Shown: positions 19,530 to 29,500, counted from the first letter of the stretch. The stretch is 43,013 nt of DNA from Desulfocapsa sulfexigens (GCA_015662865.1 DQTH01000024.1:1-43013), one strand, 5' to 3'. The notes: a model not told the origin generated them from the sequence alone. Numbers and translations: made by a program.

Positions 19530-20729
19530 ATGAAAATAATGGTGTTGAACGCAGGAAGTTCATCGCTGAAATTTAAACTTTTCAATAAGCAGGACCTCTC
19601 TGTTCTGGCCTCGGGAGTGATTGAAAAGATTGGCGAGCCCCAGAGCCATGCCAGGGTTGAATATATTGACGGCAGCGGAGAGGAGCTGTCAGAAGAGGTT
19701 TATCAGTCCATGCCCGATCATCGAAGTGCGGTCAGGCTCATGGAAAAGCTGTTTCGTGAAAAAGAAATCCTTGGCCATGTGAACGAGCTTGCAGGCATAG
19801 GCCACCGGGTGGTTCATGGAGGGGAATCCTTCCACGAGCCTGTCCTTATCAATGATGAAATCCTCCACGCCATAAAAGAACTGGTGCCACTTGCTCCACT
19901 GCACAATCCAGCCAATATTACCGGAATTGAAGCAGCCATGGAAAGGACACCTGATATTCCCCAGGTAGCTGTTTTTGATACAGCTTTTCATCAGTCCATC
20001 CCCGAACATGCCTATTTGTATGCTCTCCCGTATCATCTTTATGAAGAACAGAAAGTACGGCGTTACGGCTTTCATGGAACCTCCCATTCTTATGTTTCGA
20101 AAATGGCAGCTGAATATCTGAATCTGCCATATAACGAGTTGAAATTTATTAGTCTGCATCTGGGCAATGGTGCCAGTGCTGCTGCCATTGATCGTGGCAG
20201 GTGTGTGGACACCTCCATGGGCTTGACGCCACTGGAAGGGCTTGTCATGGGAACCCGCAGCGGAGACCTTGACCCGGCCATTCTTTTCTATCTGGCCCGT
20301 GAAACCGGCATGGATATCCAGGAGCTTGATAATCTTCTTAATAAAGAGAGCGGGCTCAAAGGAATCTGCGGGAACAATGATATGCGCTCCATCGGCAGGA
20401 TGGCTGATACCGGAGACAGCCACGCCCAGCTGGCCATAGAAATTTTCTGTTATCGAATCAAGAAATATGTCGGGGCATATCTGGCGGCGCTTAGCGGTGC
20501 TGACTGCCTGATTTTTACCGGCGGTATCGGAGAAAATGATATCAGAGTACGGGAAAAATGCCTTGCCGGCCTTGATACATTGGGTGTCGCCCTTGATTCT
20601 CAGAAAAACAGCAATCGAAAAGACGGAATCATGGAGATCCAGAAAGAAGGTGGATCCTGTAAAATTTTAGTTGTTCCAACTGATGAAGAGTTTGAGATCG
20701 CCAGCCAGACTCTGAAGCTCCTCCGTTGA
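19530..20729 (+). CDS. ackA: Acetate kinase
   Basis: AckA interconverts acetyl phosphate + ADP and acetate + ATP, giving substrate-level ATP during lactate or pyruvate oxidation. The 399-residue protein opens with MVLNAGSSSLKFKLF and carries GHRVVHGG, DTAFHQSIPEHAYLYALP, RRYGFHGTSH, LGNGAS and FTGGIGEND. It begins on the base after the folP stop. The usual partner pta is not in the window. A D-lactate dehydrogenase gene follows after 42 bases, a sensible pairing for lactate-to-acetate metabolism. Confidence 0.97.
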   Translation: MKIMVLNAGSSSLKFKLFNKQDLSVLASGVIEKIGEPQSHARVEYIDGSGEELSEEVYQSMPDHRSAVRLMEKLFREKEILGHVNELAGIGHRVVHGGESFHEPVLINDEILHAIKELVPLAPLHNPANITGIEAAMERTPDIPQVAVFDTAFHQSIPEHAYLYALPYHLYEEQKVRRYGFHGTSHSYVSKMAAEYLNLPYNELKFISLHLGNGASAAAIDRGRCVDTSMGLTPLEGLVMGTRSGDLDPAILFYLARETGMDIQELDNLLNKESGLKGICGNNDMRSIGRMADTGDSHAQLAIEIFCYRIKKYVGAYLAALSGADCLIFTGGIGENDIRVREKCLAGLDTLGVALDSQKNSNRKDGIMEIQKEGGSCKILVVPTDEEFEIASQTLKLLR

Positions 20730-20771
20730 TCCCTCGGAACACCACTCCCATCCTTTTTTAGGAGTTCACAA

Positions 20772-23609
20772 ATGGCCCGGGAACGTTATACAGCTTTTGT
20801 CGAGGCCATTTCTTCTGTAATTCCCGAAGAGCAAATCTTTACCGATACACTTCGCTGCCTGGCCCATGGTACCGATGGTGGATTTTATCGCCTGGAACCA
20901 AAAGTTGTGGTGCGGGTACTTACTGAAGAGGAGATGATTCGCTGTTTGCAGGAAGCACATTCTCGCGGCTTACCTGTGACATTTAAGGCTGCCGGTACAT
21001 CGCTCTCTGGTCAAACAATTTCCGATTCCATCCTGCTCATGGCAAGTGAAGGCTGGGAAAGGTATGACGTGCTGGAAAACGGCGCTAAAATTCGCTTACA
21101 GCCTGGCATAATCGGTTCACGGGTAAATACGATTCTTGCACCTTACGGCCGAAAATTCGGGCCTGATCCTGCCTCCATAAATTCCGCCATGGTGGGCGGC
21201 ATCATCATAAACAATGGCAGTGGGATGAACTGTGGGACACACGCAAATTCTTACAAAACCATTGTATCAGCCAGGATTGTTTTTGCTGATGGTACACTGC
21301 TTGACACCGGAAATACGAAAAGCCGGAATAATTTCAGGAAACAGCGACCAGAGTTTATAAGGAAAATTGAAAAATTTCGTGATCAGGTACGGAGAGACAC
21401 AGCGTTCGCAGCACGCATTCGCAAAAAATATTCAATCAAGAATACAACCGGATTCTCCATCAATTCTTTCATCGATTACGATGATCCTTTTCATATCATT
21501 TTAAATCTGCTTGTTGGCTCAGAAGGTACCCTTGCCTTTATTTCCGAAGTTGTGATGCGTTCGGTGAAAAGTCATTCGTGCAAGGCCAGTTCAATGGTCT
21601 ATTTCCCTGATATCAATACAGCCTGTGAGGCTGTGGTTGCCCTGAAAGACGGCCCTGTTGAAGGTGCTGAACTCCTTGATCGCGGTGCTCTTAGAGCTGT
21701 TGAAAACATGGATGGTATCCCTTCTTTTATTAAGGACTTTGATGAAACAACCACAGCTGTTTTGCTGGAAAGCATGGCTGCAGATCCGGTAGCTCTCGAA
21801 AAGAATATCAAAGAAATCACAACAACACTAAATAGCTTTGCAACGATTCTGCCGGTGGAGTTTACCTCTGATCCCCAAAAGTACGAAAAACTCTGGAATA
21901 TCCGCAAAGGGGTTTTCCCTGCGGTTGGCGGCATGCGAGATATTGGCACTACCTGTCTCATTGAAGATGTGGCTTATCATATGGAAACACTGCCTGCAGC
22001 AACCAAAGAATTGCAGGAAATTATTGCCAGACACGGCTATCAGGAAAGCGTGATTTATGGCCACGCCCTTGAAGGAAATTTTCATTTTATTATCAATCAG
22101 GATTTTTCCGATCCTGCGGAAGTTGCGCGTTACGATGAGATGATGCATGATGTCGTAGCTATGACTGTCGACAAGTACGATGGATCGCTCAAAGCAGAAC
22201 ACGGTACCGGCAGAAACATGGCTCCTTTTGTGAAAAAAGAGTGGGGTGAAAAAGGCTATGGACTCATGCAGGAAATCAAACAGCTTTTTGATCCTGATGG
22301 AATTTTAAATCCCGGGGTCATTATCAATGATGATCCTCAGTGCCACCTGAAAAATCTTAAACCTCTGCCAAAATGTGATCCTCTGGTGGATAAGTGTATT
22401 GAATGCGGTTTCTGTGAGGTTGGCTGTGTTTCCAATGGGTTCAGCCTGTCAGCCCGCCAGCGCATAGTGATTCAGCGTGAAATAGCTCGCCTTACAGAAA
22501 CCGGGGAAGATCCGGGCAGGAAAATGGAGCTTGAAAGAGATTTTATTTTTTTGGGAGTTGAAACCTGTGCAGCAGATGGGCTTTGTGCAACCTCCTGCCC
22601 GGTGGGAATTGACACCGGGAAGTATATTAAACAGATTCGCGGCCGACAGCTCAGCCACGCAGGAATGAAGCTCGGACAGTGGGCAGCCAATCACCTGGAA
22701 GCAGTTACCACCACTGCTTCCTTTATGCTTGATGCGGTAAACATCGGCCATGGCCTGCTCGGTACCCATGCGTTTGGACGACTGAGTAATCTGGCACGAT
22801 CGCTCAGCATTGGACGCCTTCCTGAATGGACTCCTGCAATGCCAAAAGGGGCAACGGTTTCAGGGCTGATCAGTAGAAACAGTGATACGGCTGATAAAGT
22901 TGTGTATTTCCCTTCCTGCATCGCAAGAACTATGGGGCCAGGAAGGGACGATCCTGTGACGGAATCCATCCCTGAAGTCACAGTGAGGCTGTTTGAAAAA
23001 GCAGGATACGAAGTCATTTTTCCAGAGGCGATGAAAAAACTTTGTTGCGGGACTCCCTGGGAGTCAAAGGGTTTTGCGGATATTGCTGATCAGAAATCAG
23101 CAGAACTTGAACATGCTCTTCTTGCAGCTTCTAATAACGGAAAATATCCGGTTCTCTGTGATACTTCGCCCTGTTTGTATCGCATGCGAAAGGTGATGAC
23201 TGAAAAGTTGAAACTCTTTGAACCGGTGGAATTTGTCCACACCTTTCTTGTTGATCGATTACAGTTCAGGAAAAAGAAAAATATTGTCGCCGTGCACCCT
23301 ACCTGTTCCACCAGAAAAATGGGTCTTGCCGAACTTCTTGAAGATGTAGCAGGCATGTGTGCGAAAAAAGTCGTGGTACCACAGGATCTCAACTGTTGCG
23401 GCTTTGCAGGGGACAAAGGCTTTACTCTGCCGGATCTCAACCGGCACGGTTTGCGTAAGTCTATACCTATGGTGCAGCAGAGTGGGGCAGAGGCGGGTTA
23501 TTCAAACAGCCGTACCTGTGAAATTGGCTGCGCGTCTCACACTGGAATCCCTTATATGTCCATCATGTATCTGGTGGATGAAGTCAGTCAGCCAAAGGAA
23601 GAAATATAA
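20772..23609 (+). CDS. dld: FAD-binding/iron-sulfur D-lactate dehydrogenase (GlcD-GlcF type fusion)
   Basis: This 945-residue enzyme probably oxidises D-lactate (or another 2-hydroxyacid) to pyruvate and passes electrons through iron-sulfur clusters to the membrane pool. Residues ~40-270 form a PCMH-type FAD domain (FKAAGTSLSGQTIS, GGIIINNGSGMNCG), then a GlcD-like C-terminal FAD domain with VIYGHALEGNFHF and EHGTGRNMAPFVK. Two 4Fe-4S motifs sit near 541-550 (CIECGFCEVGC) and ~597-608 (CAADGLCATSCPVG). Two CCG-type segments end the protein (LCCGTPWESKG, LNCCGFAGDKG). A GGAG ribosome site precedes the ATG. Just downstream lies a ruined lutA-lutC remnant, showing that the locus once held more lactate genes. 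Glycolate as substrate cannot be excluded. Confidence 0.88.
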   Translation: MARERYTAFVEAISSVIPEEQIFTDTLRCLAHGTDGGFYRLEPKVVVRVLTEEEMIRCLQEAHSRGLPVTFKAAGTSLSGQTISDSILLMASEGWERYDVLENGAKIRLQPGIIGSRVNTILAPYGRKFGPDPASINSAMVGGIIINNGSGMNCGTHANSYKTIVSARIVFADGTLLDTGNTKSRNNFRKQRPEFIRKIEKFRDQVRRDTAFAARIRKKYSIKNTTGFSINSFIDYDDPFHIILNLLVGSEGTLAFISEVVMRSVKSHSCKASSMVYFPDINTACEAVVALKDGPVEGAELLDRGALRAVENMDGIPSFIKDFDETTTAVLLESMAADPVALEKNIKEITTTLNSFATILPVEFTSDPQKYEKLWNIRKGVFPAVGGMRDIGTTCLIEDVAYHMETLPAATKELQEIIARHGYQESVIYGHALEGNFHFIINQDFSDPAEVARYDEMMHDVVAMTVDKYDGSLKAEHGTGRNMAPFVKKEWGEKGYGLMQEIKQLFDPDGILNPGVIINDDPQCHLKNLKPLPKCDPLVDKCIECGFCEVGCVSNGFSLSARQRIVIQREIARLTETGEDPGRKMELERDFIFLGVETCAADGLCATSCPVGIDTGKYIKQIRGRQLSHAGMKLGQWAANHLEAVTTTASFMLDAVNIGHGLLGTHAFGRLSNLARSLSIGRLPEWTPAMPKGATVSGLISRNSDTADKVVYFPSCIARTMGPGRDDPVTESIPEVTVRLFEKAGYEVIFPEAMKKLCCGTPWESKGFADIADQKSAELEHALLAASNNGKYPVLCDTSPCLYRMRKVMTEKLKLFEPVEFVHTFLVDRLQFRKKKNIVAVHPTCSTRKMGLAELLEDVAGMCAKKVVVPQDLNCCGFAGDKGFTLPDLNRHGLRKSIPMVQQSGAEAGYSNSRTCEIGCASHTGIPYMSIMYLVDEVSQPKEEI

Positions 23610-23626
23610 ACGGAGAAATTCCAACG

Positions 23627-23709
23627 ATGACGTATTGTGTATCCTTTTTTTTCACCTGCCTTGCAGATACGGTTTTTCCAAATATCTCCATACAGTCTGT
23701 TAAGCTGCT
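23627..23709 (+). pseudogene. lutA: lutA remnant (5' end of the lactate-utilisation Fe-S protein)
   Basis: A ribosome site (CGGAG) and ATG open a frame reading MTYCVSFFFTCLADTV followed by FPNISIQSVKLL. This is the start of LutA/YkgE-type CCG-domain proteins (pattern FFxTCLxDxxFP...SVxLLExLGC). Similarity stops at about codon 28; the frame then runs on to a stop at 23755 with unrelated residues. The CCG domains are missing. It follows dld by 17 bases on the same strand, so it was the next gene of a dld-lut operon. The join to lutC sequence at about 23704-23710 marks a deletion. Confidence 0.72.
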
Positions 23710-23933
23710 GGTCGTTCAGTTTCTCTGCTGCCCATCTATTCCATTACTGTGGTAAAGGCATGTGACCTGCGCTCCCGGCTTACTCAAGGGATGGAGTTTC
23801 TGCAAAATCTGCAAGCTCCCCTGCCACCATTCATTAACTTTGTCTCCGGTGCCAGTTCCACGCTGATATTGAACTGGTACATGTGAAAGGTGTGCATGGT
23901 CCCCTGAGAATAGCCTATGGTATAGTTTTTTAA
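23710..23933 (+). pseudogene. lutC: lutC remnant (3' end of LUD-domain protein) with a one-base frameshift
   Basis: From 23710 another frame reads GRSVSLLPIYSITVVKA, DLRSRLTQGMEFL, PPFINFVSGASST. Then, after losing one base near 23857-23863, it reads ADIELVHVKGVHGPL up to TAA at 23931. This is the C-terminal end of LutC/YkgG (LUD domain), where SGxSxTADIExxxVxGVHGP is the hallmark. About 75 codons remain of the usual ~200-240. The N-terminus is gone, along with all of lutB and most of lutA, so a deletion of a few kilobases fused lutA to lutC. Neither piece can make a working protein. Confidence 0.75.
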
Positions 23934-23996
23934 CTATTTTATCGAATTTTTATTCATAATCTCCAGTAGATTACTTAACAAAAGAGGAGTCAACTG

Positions 23997-24230
23997 ATGC
24001 CCCATATTATCGTTAAATTATATCCTGGAAGATCGGAGGAACAGAAGACACAACTCGCTGCCGAGATAGTCAGAAATGTTGTTGGAATTGCGAAGTGTGA
24101 GGAAAAAGTTGTTTCTGTGGCCTTTGAGGAGGTCGACCAAGAGGCATGGCCGGAAAAGGTGTACAGGCCTGAAATCATGGATAAGAAAGAAAACCTTTAC
24201 GTGAAACCTGGCTATAATCCGTTTAAATAA
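23997..24230 (+). CDS. 4-oxalocrotonate tautomerase-family protein (PptA-like)
   Basis: A 77-residue small tautomerase. Met is followed by Pro, the N-terminal catalytic base after Met removal (MPHIIVKLYPGRSEEQK). The beta-alpha-beta pattern and a conserved EEVDQEAWPEKVY segment fit the PptA/YdcE subgroup. The ATG has a strong AGAGGAG site. The physiological substrate is unknown. It lies just after the lut remnant, and a PNPOx-like gene follows after 43 bases. Confidence 0.85.
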   Translation: MPHIIVKLYPGRSEEQKTQLAAEIVRNVVGIAKCEEKVVSVAFEEVDQEAWPEKVYRPEIMDKKENLYVKPGYNPFK

Positions 24231-24273
24231 GAACTGTGTGGTGAGCAGATTACTGTTGAATTAAGGAGTAAAA

Positions 24274-24804
24274 ATGGGAACACAACATAAGAGTCTGTCA
24301 GATGCGGATGTTCAATTTATAAAAAACCAGAAGCTTTTTTATCTCGCGAGTTCATCGGGTAAGGAAGTTAACCTCTCCCCCAAGGGCTATGATTGTATAA
24401 GGGTGCTTGATGCGAACACTCTATTGTTCATGAGTTATCCCGGAAGTGGTAACAGAACGCACACGGATGCCGTCAACAATGGTGAGTTCACAATTGTGTT
24501 TAATTCTTTTGAAAAGAAAGCAAAAATTTTAAGGATTTTCTGCAGGGCAAAGATTGTTGGTCCGGGCATGCCCAGGTTCGATAACTATCTGGAGCTGTTT
24601 GATGAGAGAAGGGAGCTTGTCAGGGATTTTTTTGAGTTTTCAGTTTATGCAGTGGAAACCAGTTGTGGCGGGTCCGTTCCCTTCATGGAATATAAAGGTG
24701 AAAGGCCTTCTCTGAAAAAATGGGTGGTGAAGATGGATAAAAATCATAAGCTTGAAGATTATAAAGAAGATCATTTTCAACCGCCTGACCTGCACAAACT
24801 CTAG
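24274..24804 (+). CDS. Pyridoxamine 5'-phosphate oxidase-family flavoprotein
   Basis: A 176-residue split-barrel FMN-type protein. The N-terminus (FIKNQKLFYLASSSGKEVNLSPKG) matches the PNPOx-like family with the conserved NLSPKG turn. TLLFMSYPGSGNRTHTDAVNNGEFTIVF and the cysteine-containing AVETSCGGSVPFMEY segment also fit. It is not the vitamin B6 oxidase PdxH, whose C-terminal motif is absent. Substrate and role are unknown. It has an AAGGAG ribosome site and may be cotranscribed with the tautomerase and yaaA. Confidence 0.82.
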   Translation: MGTQHKSLSDADVQFIKNQKLFYLASSSGKEVNLSPKGYDCIRVLDANTLLFMSYPGSGNRTHTDAVNNGEFTIVFNSFEKKAKILRIFCRAKIVGPGMPRFDNYLELFDERRELVRDFFEFSVYAVETSCGGSVPFMEYKGERPSLKKWVVKMDKNHKLEDYKEDHFQPPDLHKL

Positions 24805-24882
24805 GTACCCTCTAAACTTGATGCCCATAAAAGGAGATGCTGGACATCTCACCTATTTAATCCAGGAGAACATCGGTAAGTT

Positions 24883-25647
24883 ATGTTAATGATTATTGCC
24901 CCGTCAAAAACGCAGGATTTTAACCATTCTTTTACAGTCAACGTCACGCAACCGCCACTGCTGCAAGACAGCGTGTTACTGATAGAGGAACTGAAGAAAC
25001 TATCTGTTTCAGATCTTGGCAAACTGATGAAAATGAGTGACCGCTTGGCTGTTCAGACACATGAGCGAATCCAGGATTTTCATACACCATTTACCGCAGA
25101 GAACGCTCATCCTGCCATTGCGGTTTTTCAAGGAGATGTGTATTCAGGGATTGCTGTTGACGATTATGGAAAAGAGGAATTGGTCTATGTGCAGGATCGT
25201 CTGCGTATTCTTTCCGGTCTGTATGGCATTCTGCGTCCACTTGATCTCATGCAGAAATATCGTCTGGAAATGGGATGTAAGCTGGCCAGCAAAAGAGGAA
25301 AGAATCTTTATGAGTTCTGGGGAAACAAGGTCACAGATGAACTGAATCTGGCTTTGAAGGATCAAAAAGAAGCCGTTATCGTAAACCTTGCCTCGGCAGA
25401 ATACAGTCGTGTGATCAAAAAGAAAAACCTGCAGGGTTCAATACTGCAGATTGATTTTAAGGAACGCAAAGAAGACTCCTACAGAACAGTTGCCATCCAT
25501 GCCAAACGGGCCAGGGGAATGATGGTGAACTTTGCTGTGAAAAACCGATTGCAGACTGTGACGGAATTAAAAACTTTTCAGGAGGCTGGTTATTCCTTTC
25601 AACCCGAGATGTCCCGTGAGGATCTGTATTGCTTTGCAAGGGAGTAA
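24883..25647 (+). CDS. yaaA: Peroxide stress protein YaaA (DUF328/UPF0246)
   Basis: The 254-residue length and motifs match YaaA: MLMIIAPSKTQDF at the start, IAVFQGDVYSGI, LSGLYGILRPLDLMQKYRLEMG, FWGNKVTDELN and NLASAEYSRVI. The E. coli homologue limits free iron and oxidative DNA damage during peroxide stress. That role is plausible in an anaerobe facing oxygen, but it is only inferred here. It is the last gene before a short palindromic repeat. Confidence 0.92.
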   Translation: MLMIIAPSKTQDFNHSFTVNVTQPPLLQDSVLLIEELKKLSVSDLGKLMKMSDRLAVQTHERIQDFHTPFTAENAHPAIAVFQGDVYSGIAVDDYGKEELVYVQDRLRILSGLYGILRPLDLMQKYRLEMGCKLASKRGKNLYEFWGNKVTDELNLALKDQKEAVIVNLASAEYSRVIKKKNLQGSILQIDFKERKEDSYRTVAIHAKRARGMMVNFAVKNRLQTVTELKTFQEAGYSFQPEMSREDLYCFARE

Positions 25648-25660
25648 TCAGAATTATATT

Positions 25661-25713
25661 TGATGGATTCGTAAAAACTCTCCATCTTAGATTTTAACTT
25701 TTTACGAGTTTAT
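25661..25713. repeat. Short palindromic repeat element
   Basis: A 53-bp element lies 13 bases after yaaA, with inner inverted repeats TCGTAAAAA (25669-25677) and TTTTTACGA (25699-25707). Its two halves match the two outer ends of the long element at 9619-9806, so it looks like the uninterrupted form of the same family. It may also act as a transcript-end hairpin. Confidence 0.7.
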
Positions 25714-25884
25714 TATATTTGGTGATCCCCAGCAGAATGTTTATCCTCTACTTTATCCATGAAACTGTTTCAGTTTTTATGTGATAAGCCTGTCGGTAAC
25801 GCCATGTCAATGATATTTCTATTTTTGTAAGTTCTATCCCTGGCCACGGCGTGTCATCTGAACTTCAATGTTGAGGAGAATGTT

Positions 25885-26283
25885 ATGGATGAGCAGTACA
25901 AACAACACGGTGCTTTTAGCTGGTGTGAGTTGATAACTCCGGATGTCGCTGAAGCAAAGGCTTTTTACGAAAAGTTGTTTGGCTGGGTTCTGGAAGACAT
26001 GCCCATGGAAGGGATGACATATACCATTGTGAAGGCTGGTGGCCGGGAAGTGGGTGGCATCATGACCACACCCCCGGAAGCTGAAGGAAAGCCTCCTGCA
26101 TGGGGAACGTATGTGACTGTTGATGATGTGGATGAGCTTGCAGGCAGGGTGGCCGGGCTGGGCGGCAATGTTCTAGTTGGACCACAGGATATTCCGGAAG
26201 TGGGCCGGTTTTGTGTGATCCAGGACCCGCAGGGAGCGTTTATCTCGGCAATTACTTATATTGACAAGATCAAGAACGCCTAA
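25885..26283 (+). CDS. VOC (glyoxalase/bleomycin resistance-fold) protein
   Basis: A 132-residue single-chain VOC protein with the two beta-alpha-beta-beta-beta repeats: FSWCELITPDVAEAKAFYEKLFGW and GTYVTVDDVDELAGRVAGLGG, ending FCVIQDPQGAFISAIT. Such proteins bind metals or small hydrophobic ligands, and the substrate here is unknown. It has a GAGGAG ribosome site. Its 3' end overlaps the convergent Cdd1-like gene by 14 bases. Confidence 0.88.
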   Translation: MDEQYKQHGAFSWCELITPDVAEAKAFYEKLFGWVLEDMPMEGMTYTIVKAGGREVGGIMTTPPEAEGKPPAWGTYVTVDDVDELAGRVAGLGGNVLVGPQDIPEVGRFCVIQDPQGAFISAITYIDKIKNA

Positions 26284-26587
26284 GCTTTCCCGGCAGAGTC
26301 GCTGCCAGATGCTGTTTCCTTTCTTCTGTGAAGTGGTACCAGGGAATAGGATCTCCACCTTCCATGAAACTGACAGCGGCAAGGAATACATCAATCACGC
26401 ATGGGTCGTGTTCTTTGCCGCTCAGCTTGCAAAGCTCCCTGTGCATCTGATAGGCATCTTTTCCTATCAGATGCACAGGTTTGGAAATACCAAGGAGACG
26501 AAGATCCTTGGCCATTGCCGGACCAATATTGGGCAGGTCTTCAAGCTGCACGACTGGCTCTCTATCCGGATTTTTCTTCGTTGTCAC
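26270..26587 (-). CDS. Cdd1-like helix-hairpin-helix protein
   Basis: A 105-residue protein of the Cdd1 family (often labelled pathogenicity locus or mitomycin resistance). It has a helix-hairpin-helix motif LEDLPNIGPAMAKDLRLLGI near residues 16-35 and the family C-terminus DPCVIDVFLAAVSFMEGG with PWYHFTEERK. HhH motifs usually bind DNA without sequence preference; a DNA role is inferred. It starts 4 bases after the stop of the M1-ChaN gene, so the two are cotranscribed. Its coding sequence contains a perfect 17-bp inverted repeat. Confidence 0.85.
   Translation of the reverse strand: MTTKKNPDREPVVQLEDLPNIGPAMAKDLRLLGISKPVHLIGKDAYQMHRELCKLSGKEHDPCVIDVFLAAVSFMEGGDPIPWYHFTEERKQHLAATLPGKLRRS
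26438..26479. repeat. Perfect 17-bp inverted repeat inside the Cdd1-like gene
   Basis: The arms at 26438-26454 (CCTGTGCATCTGATAGG) and 26463-26479 are exact reverse complements around an 8-base loop. In protein terms the minus strand reads PVHLIG, then K-D-A, then YQMHR. Such a strong mRNA hairpin within a coding region is unusual. It lies 155 bases past the VOC stop and could halt read-through from that side. Confidence 0.85.
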
Positions 26588-26591
26588 AGCA

Positions 26592-29500
26592 TCATGGATA
26601 ATTGGGTGGTTTTGTCATATCAGAGAGTTCCACACTGATCTCTATTTCCTGCAGTTCTCCATCTTTGTCTTTCCTTTGAACAGTCATTTTAAGAATATCT
26701 CCAGCCTTTGCATCCATCATCAGTATACCAATATCTTCCATGTTCTTAGCAGGCTGACCATTGATGGTGGCAATGATATCTTTTTCCTTGATTCCTGCTT
26801 CCTTGGCTTTTCCGGCATGGCTGAGTCCACTGATTCTTAAATATTCTTCGCCATCTTCTTTTTTTACAGGATCCAGGATAATACCTATTTTTCCTTTGGC
26901 TTCAAGGATCAGAGGTTCGCTCAGAAAAAAGTAATCGGCCTGTATGGCGGGATCCGCAGGAGAGTTACTTGCATATAAGTTTAGAACAGATGCCTGGGAA
27001 ACTTTAATGCGGCGTGCAACCCTTGGTGGAATCCCGGAGTCCTTTCTGGTGTGCTGAGAACCGGCGATGACCACCACGGTTTTTCCAGGGTTCTGCGCTA
27101 GGATATCAGCGATATTCTCAGCCATGGATTCATCCCAGATGGCCTGAGACTGAACAAAGCCTGCTATTCCCTTGTCTTTCCCATGGGGAGATTCCGCATG
27201 AAACCCGTGGACAGTGCTCAAACGTTCAACATAACCCTCCATTGAGAGATCTCTTTCCGGCGCAACGGTTTTCAGCTGCTCTTCACTGAGTTCATCGGTG
27301 TTGCCTTCACTGAATACGGAACTCACGATTTTTCTGTCAACGTTGATTCCATAGACAGGAATGTTTTCACGGCGACAGAAGTTGAAAATCGGCCTGAACA
27401 GCCGCCAGTCATAGCGCCAGATCTCGAACCATTTTGAAGCACGAAGAAAAGTTGCTTCAGCCATATCTGATTGTTTTTTGAGATAATCATCAAGGGCCTG
27501 CTGGCTGCTCTCCGGAAACATCTCCATAGCAATAGCAATATCCAGTCCTTTTTTCTTCAGGCTTTGCACGATCCGCATTTGCAGAAGATGGTCAGCCATG
27601 GAATCATGGGTTTCACCAAGATAAATGACACGATTTTTTGCAAGTTCGGTGATGATCTGCTCAAAACTGTTTATGGCTGTGGTGGATCCACCATTGGGCA
27701 GGTTCTCAACCTGGTACATCATACCATTGGCTTTTGGGAGTATCTCTTTAGTCTGAACTCTTCCCTTACTGAATGAGAGGGATGAGTATTTCCCATAATG
27801 ACTCAGTTTGTATAGGGCGGCTCGCGTCTCTTCAGTGCTGCTGCCTGAGAGAAGTACAGCGACTTCTGCACTGTTCAGTGGATTGTTTTTGACGCGTAAA
27901 TGGAAACCATCCTCTGCTGTGGTTGAGTTACCAAAAAGGGAGCGAAAGGCTGCACTGCCAGAGCCAAGAAATAGAAGCGAATTTTCAGAAAGTTGCTGGT
28001 TGGTGACGGATTGATCATCAACAACTGTCCAGCCCTGCTTCTCTGCCCACTTTATAAATGGTGCAAGCGAAGATGTTTCCTGTTCAGTTCCTGGAATAAG
28101 CAGTTTGTTTTTCGCACCAAGGAAGGCAGACCAGACGGGAGGGTACTCTGATGGAGCCAGTGTCCTGAACAGGTCGTATTCCGGGTCAATGGTGAAAGAA
28201 AGCGGCGATTCGGTGAGCGTGATGCTGATTTCGGTTTCTTTTTCCGTGATTTCACGGATGAAATCCTGTTCACCCGATGCTGTTGTTACCCGAATCGGAA
28301 CATTGAGACTATACGGTTCTTCTGTTGTCTGATGAAGACGGAAGAAAAGGGTGGTGTAATCCTGACTGTCATCGGTGTGGGTATTGCTCACTTTAAACCC
28401 AGGAATATCTGTTCGTGTGAGCTGCTGGCTGAAAAAGTTTTTCAGGTCTTTATCAGATACAGCTTCAAAGGAAGTCTGGATATCCATCCAGGAGGCATCA
28501 TGGCCTTTATGTAAAGAGATGAGATGACGGAGGCCCTGGAAGAAGTCTTCAGGTCCCAGGAGACCGCGAAGCTGGTGAAAGAGCATGGCCGCACGGCTGT
28601 AGCCAACGGCCCGGATCGCTTTGGCCATGGGTTGATTGTGACTGGCAGAATGAAAGTCCTGCAGGGGAAAGGCGGTTTCAGTATGCACATAATTCTGGTA
28701 GTTGATGAGTGCTGCTTTACGATGTGCAGCACCTTCACCCTTGTCCGCGGCAAAGCTGAAGTCAGCAAGATAGCTGGTCAATCCTTCACACCAGTTGCCG
28801 GAGTTGTCTGCCACATCAACACTGTTGCCAAACCATGAATGGAGGATTTCATGCCCCAGTGAAGTCTCTTTGATGAACGGCAGCCTAAGTACCATTTGTC
28901 CTAAAAGGGTATATGTGGGCATGCCAAATCCGCTTGGTAAGCGATTGGCGACAATTGCATAATGTTTGTAGGGGAATGGACCGATTTCTTCCTCATAGCG
29001 AAGCACATAGGCTCTTGCGGCATCAAGATATTCCCGGCTTAACTGAGTATCTTCTTCAAAAAACCAGGTTGAAAGAGTGAGTCCTTTACGAATGTTTTCT
29101 TTCCTGACCTGGTACGGCCCGGCAACAAAGTGAATTGATCGAACCGGCTGAGAGAAGGAGGTGGTCATCACTCCGTTTGGCAATTGTTGAGGCAGATTGT
29201 CAGATTCGGAAATTCCTGCAAATCCCTGGGGCAGGGTGGCAGTGACTGAAAAGAGCATGTCCTGCTCCGGCAGGGGATGCCAGCCATCAGTAAGAGCGAT
29301 TCCGTCTGTGCTAATTCGATTATTGACAGCCCCGGGTGGAACGGTCAGGGAGTAACTGATTGTCACCTGCTGACTGTTTCTGCTACCGTACATGTGGATA
29401 ATATTGCTTTGCGGCATGGGCATGGAAAAAGGTTTTTTTCCTTTTTCCTGAAGAATTATTTCTTGAATATTCAGATCCCCGGTATATAACTGCCATTCTT

